A stretch of 64,000 nt of DNA from an uncultured Marvinbryantia sp. (GTDB lineage Bacteria; Bacillota; Clostridia; Lachnospirales; Lachnospiraceae), in NCBI GenBank assembly GCA_937915375.1, contig CALDMO010000032.1:26487-90486 (forward strand), given 5' to 3'. Within the stretch, counting starts at the first letter, position 1. Each line of letters begins with the position of its first letter. The translations under genes and the position numbers were made by a program. Of the stretch, positions 60,701 to 64,000 are shown in pieces. The notes under the pieces are model-generated. The model had not been told where the DNA came from. It ran no database searches and saw only the letters and a list, made by a program, of their open reading frames with translations.

Positions 60701-61177
60701 AAAGCGACAATTGGCGGTATGATCACGCATAAAACAATCAAATATACGCGTAACAACAAGACGATGGCCTTTTTAAATGTGGAAGATCTGGTTGGAAATG
60801 TGGAGGTTGTGGTATTTCCGAAGGATTACGAGAAAAATCGTGTTATGCTGGAGGAGGACGAAAAGGTATTTATTACCGGACGTGTTTCTGCGGAGGATGA
60901 TCGTGCCAGCAAGCTGATCTGTGAAAAGATGTGGCGGTTTTCGGACATTGCCAGGGAGGTGTGGATCCAGTTTCCTGATATGGAAAGTTACCGGGCCGGA
61001 GAACGCGCGATGTATGATATCCTGCGCGAATCAGACGGTAAAGATCGGGTGGCAATTTATATCCGTTCACCGCGTTCGGTGAAAAAGCTTTCGGAAAACT
61101 GGACAGTGAATGCCGACAGTACGCTTTTGGAGGCACTGTCGGAAAAATTCGGCGCTCAAAACGTAAAAACTATTTGA
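57725..61177 (+). CDS. dnaE: DNA polymerase III subunit alpha, DnaE type
   Basis: The TTG at 57725 fits best: AAAGGAGG (57708-57715) is 9 bases upstream, while the in-frame GTG at 57716 touches that site. 1150 residues. The N-terminal PHP domain has F-A-H-L-H-V-H-T-E-Y-S-L-L-D-G. The polymerase palm has M-P-D-I-D-I-D-F-C-Y-E-R-R and G-P-G-R-G-S-A-A-G-S-L-V-S-Y. A tandem HhH region and an OB fold near the C-terminus (V-G-N-V-E-V-V-V-F-P) follow. It is a replicative polymerase; in Firmicutes DnaE works with PolC, which is not in this window. Confidence 0.97.
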   Translation: MQFAHLHVHTEYSLLDGSNKIKEYVERVKELGMTSAAITDHGAMYGVIDFYRAAHAAGINPVLGCEVYVAPNSRFDRETAGGEDRYYHLVLLAENNIGYANLIKIVSAGFTEGYYYRPRVDKALLEEHAEGIIALSACLAGEVQRYLVRGLYEEGKKIALEYQRIFGKNNFFLELQDHGIAEQQIVNQQLLRMSAETSIELVATNDVHYTYASDADSHDILLCIQTGKKLDDEDRMRYEGGQYYVKSAEEMAKLFPYAPQAIENTQKIADRCHVEIEFGVTKLPRFDVPEGYTAWEYLNKLCYEGLAERYDEVQQKELKEKLDFELNIIQKMGYVDYFLIVWDFIRYARDHDIMVGPGRGSAAGSLVSYTLGITKLDPIKYSLLFERFLNPERVSMPDIDIDFCYERRQEVIDYVVRKYGKEKVVQIVTFGTLAARGVIRDVGRVLDIPYAVVDSVAKMVPQELNITIDKALQENSELRQIYENDPQMKHLIDMAKRLEGLPRHTSMHAAGVVICQKAADEYVPLSRGSDGSITTQFTMTTLEELGLLKMDFLGLRTLTVIQDAVKMVEKNKGIKLDMDHIDYDDKEVLASLCTGKCDGVFQLESAGMKNFMKELKPQSLEDMIAGISLYRPGPMDFIPQYIKGKNHPEEITYDCPQLEPILEPTYGCIVYQEQVMQIVRDLGGYTLGRSDLLRRAMSKKKAAVMEKERRSFVYGNEEEGVPGCIKNGIPEHVANKIYDDMIDFAKYAFNKSHAAAYAVVSYQTAYLKYYYPMEFMASLMTSVIDNPSKIAGYNMTCRQMGIEILPPDINCGESGFSVEGDKIRYGLSAIKSIGRPVIAALVEERRRGGRYTSLKNFVERMSSKEVNKRTVESFIKSGAFDSLGGTRKQMMMTYATIIDNVNQERKVALTGQMSLFDFFGEEEKQQYEITMPDVGEYEKEELLAFEKEVLGFYVSGHPLEKYETVWRRHISNVTTDFMLDEESGYSKVLDGAKATIGGMITHKTIKYTRNNKTMAFLNVEDLVGNVEVVVFPKDYEKNRVMLEEDEKVFITGRVSAEDDRASKLICEKMWRFSDIAREVWIQFPDMESYRAGERAMYDILRESDGKDRVAIYIRSPRSVKKLSENWTVNADSTLLEALSEKFGAQNVKTI

Positions 61178-61235
61178 AAATGTGGAAAAAATGAATTAAA
61201 CTGTAATTGGAACCTTTACAAAGGAGGGGCATGAC

Positions 61236-62210
61236 ATGGCAAAAGAGATTAATACCATTGGTGTTTTAACCAGCGGCGGCGATGCGTCCGGTATGAATGC
61301 GGCGATTCGCGCGGTTGTAAGAAAAGCGATTTACAACGGAAAAAAGGTGAAAGGTATTTATCGAGGATACAGCGGTCTTTTAAATGAAGAAATCAAAGAT
61401 ATGACGGCTCGTGACGTGTCTGATACGGTTTCAAGAGGCGGTACGATTTTAGGTACGGCGCGCTGTTCGGAGTTTCGCACGGAAGAAGGACAGAAGCTTG
61501 GCGCGGAAATCTGCCAGAAGCATGGCATTGACGGTCTTGTTGTAATCGGCGGTGACGGTTCTTTTGCAGGAGCGCAGAAACTTTCGGCAAACGGTATTAA
61601 TACGATCGGCGTTCCGGGAACGATTGATTTGGATATTGCCTGTACCGAATATACGATAGGTTTTGATACGGCGATTAATACAGCGATGAATGCCATTGAC
61701 AAGGTGCGTGATACCTCGACTTCGCATGAGCGATGCAGTATCATCGAGGTTATGGGACGCCATGCAGGTTATATTGCGCTTTACTGCGGTATTGCAAATG
61801 GCGCTGAAGATATTCTTGTGCCGGAAAAATATGATTATGATGAGCAGAAGCTGATAAACAATATCATCCGCAACAAACGGCGCGGAAAGAAGCATCATAT
61901 TATCGTCAATGCAGAGGGAATTGGTCATTCCACTTCTATGGCAAGGCGTATCGAGGCAGCTACCGGTATCGAGACGAGAGCGACGATTCTCGGACACATG
62001 CAGCGAGGCGGCAGCCCGAGCTGTAAGGACCGTGTATATGCTTCTATGATGGGCGCATATGCGGTAGACCTTCTCTGCCAGGGAAAATCTAACCGAGTTG
62101 TCGGGTATCGGCACGGTGATTTCACAGATTTTGATATAGACGAAGCGCTTGCAATGCAGAAAGGGCTTCCGGAATATATGTGGGAAGTTGCGCACGCGCT
62201 TTCCGTATAA
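61236..62210 (+). CDS. pfkA: ATP-dependent 6-phosphofructokinase
   Basis: 324 residues. G-G-D-A-S-G-M-N-A-A-I-R, V-V-I-G-G-D-G-S (Gly marks the ATP rather than PPi type), G-T-I-D-L-D-I with both catalytic-loop Asp kept but the usual Asn between them changed to Leu, and G-F-D-T-A are visible. It phosphorylates fructose 6-phosphate, the committed glycolytic step. The ribosome site is AAAGGAGG. It follows dnaE by 58 bases and a terminator hairpin follows it. Confidence 0.95.
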   Translation: MAKEINTIGVLTSGGDASGMNAAIRAVVRKAIYNGKKVKGIYRGYSGLLNEEIKDMTARDVSDTVSRGGTILGTARCSEFRTEEGQKLGAEICQKHGIDGLVVIGGDGSFAGAQKLSANGINTIGVPGTIDLDIACTEYTIGFDTAINTAMNAIDKVRDTSTSHERCSIIEVMGRHAGYIALYCGIANGAEDILVPEKYDYDEQKLINNIIRNKRRGKKHHIIVNAEGIGHSTSMARRIEAATGIETRATILGHMQRGGSPSCKDRVYASMMGAYAVDLLCQGKSNRVVGYRHGDFTDFDIDEALAMQKGLPEYMWEVAHALSV

Positions 62211-62222
62211 AAGTGTTAGAGG

Positions 62223-62251
62223 ACGGCTGTCGCGGGTGCGGCAGCTGTTTT
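62223..62251 (+). terminator. Terminator or attenuator after pfkA
   Basis: 11-pair stem (62223-62233 with 62238-62248, two G-U pairs) with a GGGT loop, followed by TTTTAT. It lies 27 bases before the next start, so some read-through is likely. Confidence 0.65.
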
Positions 62252-62277
62252 ATGTCGTAGGAAAGGAAAGAACAGTG

Positions 62278-63051
62278 ATGATCAACAGCACATCCAACAA
62301 ACAGATAAAAAATCTGATTCAGCTTCAGACGAAAGCGAAAGCGCGTCGCGAACAGCAGCTTTACGTTGTGGAAGGCATCCGCATGTACCGCGAGATTCCA
62401 AAGAATTGTCTGGTAAAGACGTATGTTTCGGAAAGCTTTTATAATAAAGAAGAAAACCGCGCACAGATTAAGGAGGGGGAAGCGGAGATTGTGGTGGATC
62501 ATGTATTTGCCGCGGCCAGTGATACGAAGACACCGCAGGGGATTCTTTGTGTAGCGAAGCAGCAGACATACACGTTGGACGATATGCTGCGTTCGAAAAA
62601 GCCATTTTTGATGATGCTGGAGGATATTCAAGACCCGGGGAATCTCGGCACAATCTTCCGTACGGCGGAAGCAGCAGGGGTTACCGGTATTATTATGAGC
62701 AGCGGTACGGCAGATATTTATAATCCGAAAACGATTCGTTCTACGATGGGCTCTTTGTATCGAATGCCGTTTGTAGTCGCTGCAGATTTTGCAAAAACCA
62801 TTCAGGAGTTACAGGAAAAAAGGGTAAAAATATTTGCTGCGTATCTGACGGGCAGCGTGGATTATATGGAGGCGGATTATAGTTCAGCCTGCGCATTACT
62901 GATTGGAAATGAGGGAAACGGTTTAAAAAAAGAGACTGCGCAGATGGCGGATTCTTGTGTGAAAATCTCTATGGAAGGACAGGTAGAGTCCTTAAACGCG
63001 GCAATTGCAGCCGCGGTTTTGATGTTTGAAGCCAAACGGCAGCGCCGGTAA
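62278..63051 (+). CDS. SpoU-family RNA 2'-O-methyltransferase
   Basis: The ATG at 62278 follows GGAAAGGAAAG; the frame is open upstream into pfkA without a site. 257 residues. An N-terminal L30e-like RNA-binding domain (1-95) precedes a SPOUT knot with L-E-D-I-Q-D-P-G-N-L-G-T-I-F-R-T-A, I-G-N-E-G-N-G-L and S-L-N-A-A-I-A-A-A-V. It probably methylates 23S rRNA (RlmB or TsnR-like); the site cannot be assigned. Confidence 0.9.
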   Translation: MINSTSNKQIKNLIQLQTKAKARREQQLYVVEGIRMYREIPKNCLVKTYVSESFYNKEENRAQIKEGEAEIVVDHVFAAASDTKTPQGILCVAKQQTYTLDDMLRSKKPFLMMLEDIQDPGNLGTIFRTAEAAGVTGIIMSSGTADIYNPKTIRSTMGSLYRMPFVVAADFAKTIQELQEKRVKIFAAYLTGSVDYMEADYSSACALLIGNEGNGLKKETAQMADSCVKISMEGQVESLNAAIAAAVLMFEAKRQRR

Positions 63052-63069
63052 AAGTGTTTAAAACTTCCT

Positions 63070-63098
63070 GTTGACAAAAAAGGTTAATTGTTATAGAA
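63070..63098 (+). promoter_or_regulatory. Promoter of the SH3 surface protein gene
   Basis: TTGACA at 63070-63075 and TAGAAT at 63093-63098, spacer 17, about 90 bases before the start. Confidence 0.7.
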
Positions 63099-63188
63099 TA
63101 TGACCGTAACAAAACTTAACAAATTTGTAACAAATGAGGAGAAACGGAAATAGTTTATAAATATTTTCGATGATCACAGGAGGTAATA

Positions 63189-64000
63189 ATGAGAAACAAA
63201 ATGAAAAAAACACTTTGCCTGATGGCGTCAGCAGCGACAGCCGCTTCTATGGCAGGCAGCGCTATGGCAGCTCCGGCGGCAGGGGAATTTGATAAATGCG
63301 GCGGTAAAAATATGGCAGTCGCAAATGTAGCGAGCGAACTGCTGATCCGTGAGGATGCGTCCGCAGAAGCGGAAGTTATCGGTTATCTTCCAAGTGCAGC
63401 GGGCGTGATCGTAAAAGAGATGGACGCGGAGTGGACACAGGTAAAATCCGGTGATGTGACTGGCTATGTAAAAACAGATTATCTGGCGTTTGGTGAAAAA
63501 GCAGAAGAACTGAAGGATGTTTACGGTGTATTGGGCGCGGTTGCATCTTGGAATGATGTAAAGATTTTTTCTGATCATGAAGATACTTCATCGGTGATTG
63601 GCTCCGTGAATGAGGGTGAAGGATTTGAAGTGCTTGGCAGCAGCGACAGCTGGGTGGAAATCCTTCTTCCGAGCGGTGATATGGGATATATTCCGGCGGA
63701 GGACGTTACGATGACGGCTGTTTTGGATACTGCGGTTCCGACAGACGGTGAATATGTTCCGGCAGCGGATTATGCAGAAGAGGTTCCGGCGGAAGAAACT
63801 TACATAGAGGATGTCTATACAGAACCGGTAGTGGAAACAGAAGCGACTTGGGAAGACACTACCTGGGAAACGGAAGCGACCTGGGAAGATACCACTTGGG
63901 AAACGGAAGCGACCTGGGAAGATACTACTTGGGAAACGGAAGCGGCCTGGGAAGATACTACTTGGGAAACGGAAGCGACCTGGGAAGATACTACTTGGGA
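63189..64000 (+). CDS. Secreted bacterial SH3-domain protein with Trp-rich repeat, 3' truncated
   Basis: The ATG at 63189 follows AGGAGG; 270 codons are visible and the frame runs off the window. A signal peptide (about 1-27, A-M-A cleavage) is followed by two SH3b domains (about 42-97 with L-L-I-R-E-D-A-S and W-T-Q-V-K-S-G-D-V-T-G-Y-V, and 115-170 with W-V-E-I-L-L-P-S-G-D-M-G-Y-I). A Glu/Thr/Tyr-rich linker leads to a tandem repeat of unit ETEATWEDTTW. SH3b domains usually bind cell wall; an enzymatic domain may lie beyond the edge. The tail could be a wall-spanning or adhesive segment. Confidence 0.85.
   Translation, partial: MRNKMKKTLCLMASAATAASMAGSAMAAPAAGEFDKCGGKNMAVANVASELLIREDASAEAEVIGYLPSAAGVIVKEMDAEWTQVKSGDVTGYVKTDYLAFGEKAEELKDVYGVLGAVASWNDVKIFSDHEDTSSVIGSVNEGEGFEVLGSSDSWVEILLPSGDMGYIPAEDVTMTAVLDTAVPTDGEYVPAADYAEEVPAEETYIEDVYTEPVVETEATWEDTTWETEATWEDTTWETEATWEDTTWETEAAWEDTTWETEATWEDTTW
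63834..64000 (+). repeat. 33-base tandem repeat coding an 11-residue Trp-rich unit
   Basis: Five full units (63834-63866, then every 33 bases to 63998) and the start of a sixth. The units differ at a few third positions and one Thr to Ala change. The array continues past the window. Confidence 0.95.

Overview
The window looks like a chromosomal segment of a spore-forming, low-to-mid GC anaerobic Firmicute, most likely a member of the Lachnospiraceae or a close Clostridia relative. The evidence is gene content: SpoVT, SpoVG, DnaD-type and DnaC-type primosome proteins, a GlgC/GlgD pair, a long divergent PRPP synthetase, YARHG and SH3 surface proteins, and secreted proteins with Glu/Thr/Ser/Ala-rich tails. 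The species cannot be named from the sequence alone. Nearly all of the window is ordinary core genome. There is no prophage, intact insertion sequence, CRISPR array or rRNA operon.

Layout: (1) 1-924, the 3' part of an L,D-transpeptidase. (2) 1140-7241, an oligopeptide ABC transporter oppBCDF, with oppA downstream under its own promoter. (3) 7410-13106, an Mrp ATPase, a minus-strand lysozyme-like protein diverging from galK, a small Cys-rich protein and a LUD protein on the minus strand, and argS. (4) 13268-17552, a cell-envelope cluster: YARHG protein, membrane-anchored protein, amidase lipoprotein, CPBP protease, signal peptidase I. (5) 17574-23519, M18 aminopeptidase, PduL and PurL. (6) 23973-27292, a Y1-transposase-derived (RAYT-like) protein followed by an SbcD-like nuclease and a compact Rad50/YhaN-like ATPase. 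(7) 27294-32355, minus strand: PRPP synthetase, DnaC-like loader, DnaD-like protein and murC, with a dense DnaA-box cluster between dnaD and murC. (8) 32684-36577, glgC, glgD, spoVG and an Fe-S aldo/keto reductase. (9) 36764-45991, a small membrane protein, an Rpn-family nuclease, pth, mfd, a PrsA-like foldase, spoVT, a sigma-70-like protein without region 4, and a small Asp-rich secreted protein. (10) 46114-48937, nicotinate phosphoribosyltransferase, tRNA-Gln(CUG) and cbiK. (11) 49026-55374, a tightly overlapping tetrapyrrole operon: hemA, met8-hemC fusion, cobA-hemD fusion, hemB, hemL. (12) 55582-64000, acyl-ACP thioesterase, CvfB-like protein, ridA, dnaE, pfkA, SpoU methyltransferase, and the 5' part of an SH3 surface protein with an 11-residue Trp-rich repeat.

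How the parts fit: the hem operon makes uroporphyrinogen III from glutamyl-tRNA and carries it to precorrin-2 and sirohydrochlorin. CbiK, on the opposite strand just upstream, then inserts cobalt toward cobalamin. The only strong plus-strand promoter found upstream of hemA lies beyond the 3' end of cbiK, so the hem transcript may run antisense through cbiK.

Most interesting leads: the antisense cbiK/hemA arrangement; the DnaA-box plus Spo0A-box-like cluster next to the dnaD/dnaC operon; the RAYT-like, SbcD-like and Rad50-like neighbourhood with a hairpin upstream; the sigma-like protein lacking region 4; the symmetric bidirectional promoter giving a probably leaderless mRNA at 8901; and a fused met8-hemC gene that keeps an internal ribosome site. 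Promoters, terminators and operators were found by eye from hexamers, spacing and inverted repeats, and none has been tested.
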